Assembly (NCBI GenBank): GCA_963422465.1
Contig: OY730174.1
Span: 2,568,914 to 2,632,913 of the forward strand
DNA from: Lichina pygmaea
Taxonomy: Eukaryota > Ascomycota > Lichinomycetes > Lichinales > Lichinaceae
Direction of reading: 5' to 3'
Length of the DNA: 64,000 bases
The position numbers were made by a program, and so were the translations under genes. Each line of letters starts with the position of its first letter. The first letter of the stretch is position 1. Shown in pieces: positions 1-9,916 of the stretch. Under the pieces are notes generated by a model, which did no database searches, was not told the origin of the DNA, and was given only the letters and a program-made list of their open reading frames with translations.

Positions 1-1095
1 CACTGCCGAACACTAGGCTTCGTCATCTCTCCCTGTCCTTTTGCTTCGTCGAAGAGGGACAAGAGCGGGAGAGAGGACGAGCAGGTTGGCGATACAAATT
101 TGGCTTTTGGAATGCACAATTCTTCATCGGGCCCTTTCTTTCTTCGGGACGGGAACATGGGGGTAGCTCTTGTCTGAGAGTCGTGGGAAAGAGAGATGGG
201 GCATAGATATGATGAATCTCGCAACCCTTCCTCTCCTCCCCTCGAAACAGTCCCTGTAGCCAGACACGAACAATCGGTCCATGAGATCCCGTTGCTCGTG
301 AGCGGTGCTAGGAGACTAAACAACGAGAAAGATGATCCCGTCCCCGAGAGTATCCAGTGAGCCATCCGATTGAAAACTACGATGCTTCTCTCATCGGCGG
401 ACACCTATCTGTTCTCACCTCACGGAGAGAGTAGATCAGGAGCAGGGTCTAGTCAGGTGGGGTAGCATTTTGCTCTGCAAAACACAACCTACACGTCCCT
501 GTAGACCCTTGCCCCACCGTCCAGAAGTACCGTATAGAGTGCGTATGATGTTTCGTCATGTGGCGTCCTCGACATCTAAACTTCCACCGGGCTGGATGTC
601 AGTCTTCTTAGCTGTACTCTCAGTTGCATCACACACAAGGCATGATGAACCTGTACTCGACCTGCTTAGGGACACCTACACATTCTCCCTTCCACAGGCA
701 CAGAAGCTTCAAGCCCGCCTCTCAGATCTCTGTTCTGCGACTTTGCCGCGGGCGACAAAGCTCATTCATGTATCCTGAAGGCTGCCATCCAGCAACAACG
801 TCTGGACATCATGAAACGCTCTATATGTTCATCCTCATCGACACCTGACTTGGCTTGCAATGTTGTGAGAAGGTCGAGTGTAGTCGGATGCCAGCTGGTG
901 ACGGAAAGGATGAGTTCTGATGTTTTACGAGTACCGGTACTTAAGTGCACGTGATTGTCATATTTTTGTACTCTCCGATCACGTGACAAAAGTCAATGCC
1001 CAAGGTCTTGAGCCGTCGGCATGGATCTGGTCATTTTACAGCACACGGCAAAGGGATTCTGATAGCATCTGAATAATCTACAATCGGTCAAGGCT
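1..1095. other. Intergenic, upstream of the Tcd-like gene
   Basis: I see no convincing gene here. The short open frames (longest about 100 codons, near 470-778) have no recognisable domain and overlap each other on both strands. A GTACCGGTAC palindromic stretch at about 930-941 resembles the GTAC-rich motifs found in other promoters of this window and lies about 155 bp upstream of the first start codon. Confidence 0.5.
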
Positions 1096-2858
1096 ATGAC
1101 TTCCTGGTTCACAAGAACATCGTCAACACATCATGGGCAGCTTGTGGCTACCGCAGTGCTATCAGGAGCACTGGTGGCTGGCACTATCCTTGGCTTCCAG
1201 CATATCCGGCGCCAAGTACAGCTCGACGAGTTGAAGAGATCTATCCCCGATATAGACGAGAAGCACGCAGCTGATAAGGTATAGCTTCCTCTCCGTGACG
1301 TGGCCTCCAGGTCTTCCCTACTGACCGGTGTAAGTGAAGCTCACCGATTATGGAGCCGCGGCAGAAGCGCCAATTACCATGACCCACGAGGACGACCGGG
1401 GCGCACTGTTAGCTTCTCGAGCCCGTCTCGGAGATTACGACGAAGGTGGGTCTCCCATCTCTTACCACACTGAAGAGACCAAACGGACGCTGACTGGCAA
1501 TCTCAGAACTCATCAAGGAACAGCTGGCCCGTAACTACGTCTTTCTGAAAGATGATGGTATGACCAAGCTTCGTGCAGCCTTTGTCATTGTTGTTGGCTG
1601 CGGTGGTGTCGGATCACACGCTACAGTAGCCTTGGCTCGGTCAGGCGTTTCCAAGCTTCGACTCATTGACTTTGACCAAGTCGGCCTGTCATCGCTCAAC
1701 CGTCACGCTGTGGCTACCTTGGCCGATGTCGGTACCCCGAAGGTACACTGTATACGCAAGAGGCTGGAGCAGGTCACACCGTGGACGCATTTTGACTGTC
1801 GAAACGAACTCTTCCGCGCCGACGCATCTGATGCATTACTCGCCAACTGGACCCCGGGAGAGCAGCGACCCGACTATGTCATTGACGCAATCGACAATAT
1901 CGACACCAAGGTGGCTTTGCTTTCTTACTGTCACCAGAAGCAGATACGCGTGGTGAGCTCTATGGGTGCCGGGTGTAAGTCAGATCCGAGTCGGATCTTC
2001 ATCGGCGACATCTCGACGTCACTTGAAGATGGCCTTTCAAGAAGCACCCGCCGGCGGCTGCGCTTGATGGGCGTGGCCAAGGGAATCCCAGTAGTGTACT
2101 CGAGCGAGAAGCCTGGACCGGGCAAAGCCCAGCTGCTTCCCTTGCCGGATGACGAGTTTGAGAAGGGCCGGGTGGGTGAACTCAGCGTTCTGCCGGACTT
2201 TCGTGTGCGGATACTGCCCGTTCTCGGAACAATGCCCGCCATATTTGGTTACACCGCCGCAAATCACGTCATCCTGGACATCGCGGGGTATCCGCACGAA
2301 TACGTCACTGCAAAAGGCCGAGACAAGATGCACGATGGTATTCTTACCAATCTTCAAGGCTGCGAAGAGCGCTTAGCCGCTGCTACACTCAGAGGCGAGG
2401 GTAAAGCTCTGGCTGAGGATACTATCGACGGAGGGCTCGGGGTGAAGGTTCCTATCACCAAGGAAGACGTGGCATTTTTGGTCGAAGAGATCTATCGTGG
2501 CAAGAGTGTCATCAGCGGATTATCTACCCGATTAGCACTGATTCGCTGGCAGCGTGCCCCGTCCAAGACAACATCCATCCAACCGACACCCAAGCCATCA
2601 TCATCTGCGTCCCCCTCGGCTCGTCAGCCGGCCAGCGATGCCTCCAGCGAGATGTTCAATCTCCGCTACTTTCCCAATCAGATAAGTTCGAACATAGCAC
2701 TCGGCGACCTCGTGTGCATGACGAAGGAAGAAGCCGCAGAGCACGAACGGGGGGTTCTCAAGGCAAAAATGGAGCCAGAGAGTCTCTACCGTCCCGACAC
2801 ACTGAGACTTGTCGAAAGCAGGCGAAGGGAGGTTCAGGATCTAGAAGGGATTCGGTAG
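1096..2858 (+). CDS. TCD: tRNA threonylcarbamoyladenosine dehydratase (Tcd1/Tcd2 family)
   Basis: Three exons, 1096-1278, 1340-1445 and 1507-2858, give about 546 residues. The family (bacterial TcdA/CsdL, yeast Tcd1/Tcd2) uses ATP to cyclise t6A at position 37 of ANN-decoding tRNAs into ct6A. Yeast members sit at the mitochondrial outer membrane, and this protein has a hydrophobic segment near residues 15-33 that would fit an N-terminal anchor. The E1-like ATP-binding fold is plain: VVGCGGVGSH, then LIDFDQVGLSSLNRHA, then DYVIDAIDNIDTK. Intron 1 uses the second AG of TGAAG, which restores the frame to the expected LTDYGA segment. Intron 2 (GTGGGT donor, CTGAC branch) joins DYDE to ELIKEQLARN. 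Another E1-like protein such as Uba4 is less likely, because the N-terminal anchor and the QLARN lead-in are typical of Tcd. Which yeast paralogue it matches is not resolved. Confidence 0.9.
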
Positions 2859-3649
2859 GATCTGGTGGTGGTGGGACATATCGGAGCGGCGTCGACGACT
2901 TAGATATCTAATCTCTCTGCTCCATACCCAACATTCGCATCGGGTGCCTTCACTGGTCGTGAACTCTGCGCCAGGTCTCAAGCTACCAGTCAGATTGATA
3001 TACACAGCGGCAGACGTAGCCACGGTAAGCCTGACCGAGTAAGCCCACGGGAACAACGACAGCATGCACAGCTACACAATGACATGGAGCGCCGCACTTG
3101 ACCGCATGAGTATCAACATTGTACTTTGCTCAAGACTCCCGAGACAGATGGTAAGTTGCAGCATAGAACAGTGTGTCCGGAAGGACGAGGAGTATGAGGG
3201 ACGACACAGGTGAGCACAGACCAACCGTGTCGCGGGGGAGGAGTGCAAGTCGATGCTAAGCACCAAGAAGTGACGACGTTCAGCTGTCGTCCGGGACGGG
3301 ATCCACCCCGAACAGAGCCTCCTAAAGATGACAGCACGAACAGCAAGAGAAAGAGGAAGAAGGAGGAGAAGGGAAAGAGTAGAAAGGAGGAGAAGAGCAG
3401 TTGCTCGTGATCGCAAGATCCCGGTCGGATAGGTTGGACTGCTGCGATTTCAGTGCTAGAAGCAGAAGAAGAGAATGAGAGTTCCAAGAAAGTGAACCAG
3501 AAAGAAAGAACGAGAAGGGGAAGAGGACCAGAAAGGAAAGATGACGAGAGAGAGAGAGAGAGAAACGGAAAAGAGACGATCGCGAGCGAATCAAGATGGA
3601 AGAAGGGGGACAGAGAAAGAGAAGTAGGCGAGATGGACAGGCCATCGGA
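2859..3649. other. Convergent intergenic region, purine-rich
   Basis: This lies between the 3' ends of the Tcd-like gene and NSE4. From about 3330 to 3640 the plus strand is strongly purine-rich, with a short (GA)n run at about 3547-3562. The open frames here are low-complexity (Lys/Glu/Arg on one strand, Leu/Ser/Phe on the other), as expected from base composition, so I do not call them genes. The region probably holds the 3' untranslated regions of both neighbours. Confidence 0.5.
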
Positions 3650-5475
3650 TCAGCCGTACCACCCGCTCACTTTCCCGGCGGCGCTGCGGTTGATGCTGTC
3701 GTCGTCCTCGCGGTGCGGGATGAGCGGTCTCGAGATGTCGAAGACCTTGATCAGCTCTTCCCACGTGTGCCAGTCGAGGTTGAACACCGCCTGGTGCTTC
3801 TGCACGCCCTGTTCTTGCATCTCGGAGATTTTGCGCGGTTGGGTGGCATCTGGCGGGGGGAAAGCATGTCAGTTCGGTGAGGGTGGTATTGGGTATTGGG
3901 TTGGGGGGGTCGTAGAAGAAGGGAAAAGGCAGGGAGGGGGGGGGGGGGGGGGGGCAATTGGTGATCATGCACAGATATAGTCAGGGAAGGGTTGAGGAAG
4001 GGGGGAGGGGGGACGGACACGAGAAAAAAAGAGATATGAGGACAGCGACGAGGCTAGACGGAGACAGAATACGTACGTAAGGTGGGCAGTTTATCGCTGT
4101 CGGCACCGATGCCAACGCTGCCGTCGCGAATCAAGAAACTGACGTAGAAGAGGTTCTCGACCGTCTGGCCGAACGAGCGCGGGTTGACGACGAAGGCGAA
4201 GAAGGGGATGCCGCCGTCGTCGCACATGCCGTGTCGGGATATCACCCGTTTGGCCTCGTCCGAAGGTGTGTCGTCGTCGACCTCGGCCTCGATGGCCGCC
4301 TCGGCGTCGCGCGCCACTTGCACGAGCCGCGTGCGGATGCGCTTGCACAGGTTCGTGAGGTTCGAGTTCTCGACCTTCTCGAGATCCGTCGCCTTCAGCT
4401 CCTGCGGCCGCACCACGTCGGCCGGGTCGCGTCGTGGCTGTCGACCGCGCTGGGTCCGTGTCGCGCGCACCCGTTTCTGTATCGATAGCGGCCCCAGCAG
4501 AAAGCCTGGCACGGGCGGACGCCTGTTGGACGGAAAACATGCGCGCCGGCCGAGGACCTCCCAGTCCAGCGCATCCTCGTCGTCCGCGGCGCCCGCTCCG
4601 GCTTCGTCTTCGCTTGCCGATGCGTCCGCCTGCGTCGCACCGGCCCCGCGTCGGCCCTGATCGCGTCGACTCCGCTGGCTGGAAGACAATGAGCCCCGAC
4701 CGTTGGGGCTCGGTCCCCCTCGTCGCATGAACGAAATGCACTTTGAAACAAACTCGTCGACGTCGATCCCCTGCGCCGCATCGCCGAGCGTCAGTTGCGC
4801 CGTCTTCTTGTACGAAAAGTCCGCGGCCGACACCAGCAGGCGCGAGTCGAGGGTGGCGTCCGATGTTTGCTTCACGCTGGCGAACAGCTGATTGGCCTCC
4901 TTGACGGTCTTGAGTAGACCGTTATTCCCAGGTGCCAGATACTCTGCTTGCGATCCTATTCCGGACAGACCGTCAGCACCTCGAAGCCCGCCAGGCATGT
5001 ATCAGCGCCCACCAATCAGTTGTCGAGACAGCTCGCGAAGGTTCTTTCGCAAGACCCGCCGTTCTTCAAGCGGTTGATCAGGATCGTAGTACTTTTGGGG
5101 GTCCCGAAGCTCGGATTTGGGGCATTGGCTGCGATCGATTTGGGTCGACTGCTGCTCTGTGTCATGTTCCCCAAGCCGCCTCCTCTTGTTCGACCGTGAC
5201 GACATAACCACGTTCGTCGGGTTCGCCGGTGGCGTCGGTAGGCCGGATCGAGCGGCGGCAGTCTTATCCTTGCTCTGTTCCTGATGCTGACCCGCGCGCG
5301 CTGCGGTGCGATTTTCCTTGTCAGACGAGAACGACACATCTGGCGAGGGCGAGAGCGCGCCAGTGGTAGCCTGCGCCTGTCGGCGCCCTTGCCGCCGGGC
5401 AGCCGATGACTGCTGCAAGGGCCTCAGTTCGTCGTCATGCTCAGCCTCCGATGACCGTTGGGCGAGTCGCGCCAT
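3650..5475 (-). CDS. NSE4: Nse4, kleisin subunit of the Smc5-Smc6 complex
   Basis: Three exons on the minus strand (5475-5013, 4955-4077, 3849-3650) encode about 513 residues. Nse4 bridges the Smc5 and Smc6 heads and acts with Nse1 and Nse3 in DNA repair and replication-fork stability in the nucleus. The first exon ends in a charged helix (LEERRVLRKNLRELSRQLI, about residues 134-153) matching the N-terminal kleisin helix. The middle carries the conserved segment with ANQLFASVKQTSDATLDSRL and ADFSYKKTAQL. The C-terminal winged-helix domain is split by intron 2 and includes PFFAFVVNPRSFGQTVENLF and FNLDWHTWEEL. The intron 1 donor is GTGGGC with a GCTGAC branch. Intron 2 (3850-4076) contains a 19-base G homopolymer. 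The N-terminal 120 residues are polar and probably disordered. Its 3' end converges on the Tcd-like gene. Confidence 0.9.
3936..3954. repeat. Poly-G tract in NSE4 intron 2
   Basis: An uninterrupted run of 19 G on the plus strand (C on the NSE4 sense strand) inside the second intron of NSE4. G/C homopolymers of this length are prone to slippage, so the exact count is uncertain. Confidence 0.9.
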
Positions 5476-6823
5476 TGGCAGCTTCAGCCTTATCCCCGGA
5501 CGATGATGCAGAGATCGGATGGTTTGCGAAGCAGCACCGGCCTTTCAATGGCACTTGTGGTACACGATGATAGATGGGGTGGAGCAACGAGAAGGGCGCA
5601 ACAGTATGTGGGATATGATGCGTGAGCACCGTTCAGTATGGTTTGTGGATGCAAAGACGCGATTCGCGCCTCAGGTTCGGTGACTGTGTTTAACTTTTCC
5701 TGGGGCAAACAAGACTGACTTAGTCATGAATCCGCCGAAACGCGGTAGCCGCCTAGCCTTGGCTAAATAGCAACCGAGGCCCACGAGTAGAACGAGATCA
5801 CTACAAAAGTGATGGAAAGCTGTTGTATCTGAGGCAAACACACCTACAAACCACTTTCACTCCACCCAGTAAGCAGGCTCAGTGATAGTGGTCTACTTCA
5901 GAACTTTCTCACAAGACAGTCAGCAAGCATGTTCTTGAATCCTCTGTAAATATATACTTGTTGACCTGGGGGGTTGGGAGAGACCAGTCCTCGCTCGCTG
6001 CCAGAGCCGAGGTCACGTGAGATGACGAGAATTGTCTTGTACAGTATATTAGACTGTCAGATAGCGACACTCAGAGAATCAAGAGTCTTACCTGCTGGGA
6101 GCCTCTTCCATACGACGCCGACGTCGCACGCTGACCAGTCGCCTGGCTGTTCAACAATACTTAATTGTTGTGCTACAGGCTGCACCAGCACAGCGCCACA
6201 CACAGAGCTGCCTACAGCGGCACGGAGCCTCAGGCAGGGTTAGTCAGCACCAGACACAGCGCCTGCCTACCATAGCTAGAAGAAGCAAGGCAGGCATAGC
6301 GGGAAGGCAGGAGCTGGGAGCAGTCTATAGATAAAACTTAGTCAGTTCACTCGCTAGCTAGATCCTCAATCAACCTACACATAACACGCACCAAGCGCTC
6401 TTCTCTCTGGTAGAAGTAGGCGCCCAGTGCTTCGCAGAGTCCACCACTTTGGACTCTAGCAGTGTGGCTCCTGGGAGGGGAGAGGAAGCACTATTGTCTT
6501 CCCAGCATCTCTACAGGCCCCTGCTATGTATAATCCTATACTTTTCTTATCCAACCTCTTCTCTGTCCTTGTCACAATATCCAGAATATACTAATTTGTT
6601 AGGTTGATATCATCAGGTTACTGTTGGGGTACTGGCATAGCTTTAGTAGACCAAACCAGTATTTTGAGTAGATTCTCTAAGTTGCTGTTCAACAGTTGGG
6701 AGGTCTCTACTCTCTGTCTAGCCACATCTAGGTGTGCTACAACTCTACAGCAGAGAGCCTGCACCTCTCAGGTAGTGATCAATCACGGTGGTAGTACTTT
6801 CAAGCTGAGTCTAGCATGTACAT
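5476..6823. other. Gene-poor intergenic stretch, part 1
   Basis: No gene is supported. From about 5950 the sequence changes character: it becomes lower in GC and rich in CTAG/TAGCTAG words, unlike the GC-rich coding DNA around it. A stretch beginning TGTTGACC at 5959 and ending ATAACA near 6385 has LTR-like ends, but I could not support an LTR (see rejected items). It ends at the first copy of a 13-bp direct repeat (6811-6823). Confidence 0.4.
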
Positions 6824-8268
6824 GTATGTATGTATGAATTCCTACTCCATTCTAAAGCTAGCTAGGCTAGATTATGCTGGGGATCTATGTAGTTGGTAAG
6901 GAAAACCTCAGGTCATGTAGTGTTACATGGCCAAGGGCGAAAAACCTCCCCTGCGGCCCCTAGGCGGTGGCCATCCTGTCGAGTCACTGCAAAACTGGTG
7001 GATGACTGCGTAGCAGTCAGGTAGGGGGAAGCTGCTCCCGGGCCCAGGTGAACTGGGGAAGGAGATCTAGTCGTAGGAACCACGCTGTCAGGGCGGCGGC
7101 GGCCCGGGGGTTGGCCACGATCACGCTATGCCAGAACATAGCGCAGAGTCACCGTCCCCCTGCAGGGTCTCTGCCACGCTTTCCTGCAGTCCTGGGGTCT
7201 CTTGCGCTCCGCCGTACACGCTCACCCCTAAGACCTGCTTCGGGGCGCCGGGTTGCCAGCCCAGAGCCCACGCTCCAATCGTAGTTTGCTCCCTGAGCCC
7301 GCAGTTTGCAGCCTAAGCCTGCACTCCGTACGGACCGGTATGCGCATCCGTCCTCTCAGGCCATATAGACAGTCTTGTAGTAGGCCCAGGCCCTACCTCC
7401 GTCATTGCCATTATATGCCACACCCCGCAGCTCTCGCTGTTTCGCGTTACCTCCGTAGATCTCTTGTACGGAGGCCGACCATGCCTCGCAGGCCTTACAG
7501 CCCTGCAGGCCCTGCCAGCGCCTGCAGGGCTGCCTTTCCAGCCCACTAACCAAGTAGGGAGGAGTCTCCATCTGCCCGCTGTCGCCTGTGGGGCCCCGGT
7601 TATACGTGGTGACCCACCGGAGAACCTCCAGTACTGGAGAATCTCCAGTGCCCCGGCCCCGGTCCGCAGGCAGTCCGAAGAGAATCCGTGGCAAGACCTT
7701 AGGCAAACCCATCAAGCCAGCACTTTGGTTATCACACGGCCCATAGGTACTGGAGCGGCGGACTCCCCCAGGCTACCTGCTCGCCTTCTTGAACACGTAG
7801 TCCCCGTTTGATTAACAACGCCGCGGTGCAGATATCGCTCCCCTCCTAGAACAAGATCCTCGACGCATTAGCTGCTGGAGACTCTGCTAGAAGGGGGGTG
7901 TGCGATGAGAACTCCTCTCGACTACTCCGGAGGTGCCCTGTCGGATGCCTAGACTTCACATCCACCAGCTGCAGGGCTGGCTTCGGGCCGTAGCGTACAC
8001 GGTAGACATCCGTCGGGTGGTTTTCATCTCCCAGGTTTGGTCGCAGTCCTCTGTTCCACTGACGTTGCTTCACGGGGGCGTCCAGGGTGCCTGCGCGACA
8101 CCTCCGGTGGCCCGTCGCTCCGCCGGCGCCAGTAGCTCGACCGGTGACTCAATTAGCTCTCGGTGCAGCGACTGCAGGCAGCTTGGGAGACTGCCTGCCG
8201 TCGCTACCCCAAGGTTCCCAGCCTGCACCGCGTGGAGGTTTGAGCCGTTGCAGGCCTAGCATGTACAT
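6811..8268. mobile_element. Candidate insertion framed by a 13-bp direct repeat
   Basis: The 13-mer CTAGCATGTACAT occurs at 6811-6823 and again, identically, at 8256-8268. Between them lies a 1.43 kb block (6824-8255), much of it GC-rich, set in CTAG-rich surroundings. This is what a target-site duplication around an inserted element would look like. Just inside the left copy is a short TGTA tandem run (about 6823-6834), which on the minus strand would be a TACA-repeat tail like those of some non-LTR elements. The longest open frame in the block is on the minus strand at 7356-7715 (119 codons), but I recognise no reverse transcriptase, endonuclease or transposase motif. A truncated LINE or SINE-like copy is possible. 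A chance repeat is also possible, since GTACAT words are frequent in this window. Confidence 0.35.
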
Positions 8269-8309
8269 AGAGATGATAGAATGTATTTGTTTTCCTGTAA
8301 CAAGTCTTG

Positions 8310-9651
8310 CTACACTGCTTTTGCTGAAGGAGTGGATGCTGCCAAAGAAGGAGACAAAAGAAATAGTGGGGGTGATGGGGAGGTAATTGGAGAAGTCTTC
8401 TTTGAGGGTAGATCTGGCCAGGGTTTCTTGACTGCATCTTGGAGCTTGACAAGGCAGCCATTGGGACCACTGATGCAGCCTTTTTTAGTCACGTATCATG
8501 CAGGGAAAGGCCCGCCAATATCATGTCAGCCAAATTTGCCATGCTAGATAATGCACTCAAGAAACAAGACTGAGTAGGGACAAGATGATGGGTTGAACAA
8601 GTCTTGAGACAAGCCCACAAGAAAGATCATCTGATGAGAGTTTGAGATCAGAATGACTACATACCATGCAACATGATGATGCCCTTGTTATTGTCCACTT
8701 TGACAACTTTCACGTTCTGTGTCGTGACCTGCTGTCCACCCATCCGTCCTGGCATAGTCTTGCCTGGGTACACTCGCGAGCCGCCACCCTGGGACTGACC
8801 GGCCGAGCCCATGGTCCGATGGTTCTTTGAGTTTCCGTGGGACGCTGGTTGGCCGGACCAGCCATGTCGTTTCATGCCCTGGAGCAGTGGACACCATTAA
8901 CATCCTGAAGCATTCAAAGAAGCAAGACAAGGCAGAACTGAGTCTTCAGGGCTTAGAGCCATAACAAGAGGGTTGAATGATAGGATAGAAACAGGCATAC
9001 CCCCGCAAACCCCTTTCCCTTGCAGTCCGCCTTGACATCCACGAACTGTCCCTCCAAGAACCAGCTGGCACCGAGCTCCTGTCCAACATCTACGAGGCCG
9101 TCTTCGCTCTTGACTCGAAACTCGACGAGATGCCGTTTCGGGCTGATCGCCTTCCCGGCGTAGTATCCGAGCATTGGTCTTGTGATGTTGCTGGGATGTC
9201 TCCAGCCATGGCCAACCTGGACGGCGAAGTAGCCGTGGCGTTCGCGCGTCTTGTGCCCGACCACCTGCACTCGGTCGAGCTGCACGATCGTACAGGGCGT
9301 GCGTCGCCCGGTCTCCGGATGATAAACTGCCGTCATGCCCTTTTTGACGGCCAACAGGCCCGTGCGTAGAGGTATGTGTTGGCTTTTGCGCTCCAGTGCT
9401 CCCGCAGGGCTGGACGAGACTATCGGAAGCGAGGGATTGTTGTCAAAGCGCGTCTTCATCGGCGCCGGTTTCTGGATTGATCGGATCGAGCGTTGGAAAA
9501 TCCGCCACGGCGGTGGTGGTGGCTGGGACGTCGAAGCCAGATAAGCCGGGTCTTGTGGGCGGTGGAGAGGAGTAGAGTGGAACACACTCCTTGTCGTCGG
9601 TGCACGACATAATGGTAACTCAACCAAGCTGAGTCGGGATCGAGGAGGCAT
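8310..9651 (-). CDS. MRPL9: Mitochondrial large-subunit ribosomal protein uL3m
   Basis: Three exons (9651-9001, 8878-8665, 8479-8310) encode about 344 residues. uL3m is an early-assembling protein of the mitochondrial 54S subunit that reaches toward the peptidyl-transferase centre. Diagnostic stretches are KKGMTAVYHPETGRRTPCTI, VQVGHGWRHPSNITRPMLGY, KGKGFAG joined across intron 1 to GMKRHGWSGQPASHG, SVYPGKTMPGRMGG-like sequence (here RVYPGKTMPGRMGG), and on the third exon GCISGPNGCLVKLQDAVKKP. The N-terminal 40 residues are rich in Arg, Ser and Pro with few acids, fitting a mitochondrial presequence. I chose the start MPPRSRLS at 9651 over an in-frame Met 16 codons upstream because it opens directly into the presequence-like region. 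Intron 2 (8480-8664) has the donor GTATGT. It is divergent from VPS34, with 265 bp shared. Confidence 0.92.
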
Positions 9652-9916
9652 TTTGATCTGTGAGATATCAGGATTTAGCTGTTCCCCAGCAGGGCACAAC
9701 CAGCCTCGACGATACGAGGACGTAGGCGGGTAAGACGGACGTACTGTAGTTCCCTACGTACGGTACGGTACGGTACCGTAGAGCTACGTATGACAACGCC
9801 CGGCTTGCCGCGAAACTTTCGACTTATCAGCGCCCAAATCTGAGTAGACTTCTGCTTGTCGGTTCCTCACGGTATAACTTGAAGCACTCAACGAGGTGAT
9901 AAATATCACCGATCCC
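9652..9916. promoter_or_regulatory. Divergent promoter, MRPL9 / VPS34, with GTAC palindromes
   Basis: The 265 bp between the two start codons must carry both promoters. It contains a striking run of GTAC units at about 9740-9790 (ACGTACGGTACGGTACGGTA and neighbours), largely self-complementary. Similar stretches occur in other promoters in this window. The function is inferred from position only. Confidence 0.5.

Noticed and set aside
5959-6385. Stretch starting TGTTGACC and ending ATAACA, resembling a solo LTR
   Set aside because: The ends are only loosely TG...CA, there is no matching target duplication, no second copy in the window and no associated coding sequence. Not enough to call an LTR fossil.
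8281-8547. Plus-strand frame of 88 codons near 8.4 kb
   Set aside because: The opposite strand carries the third exon of uL3m, whose family match explains this stretch.
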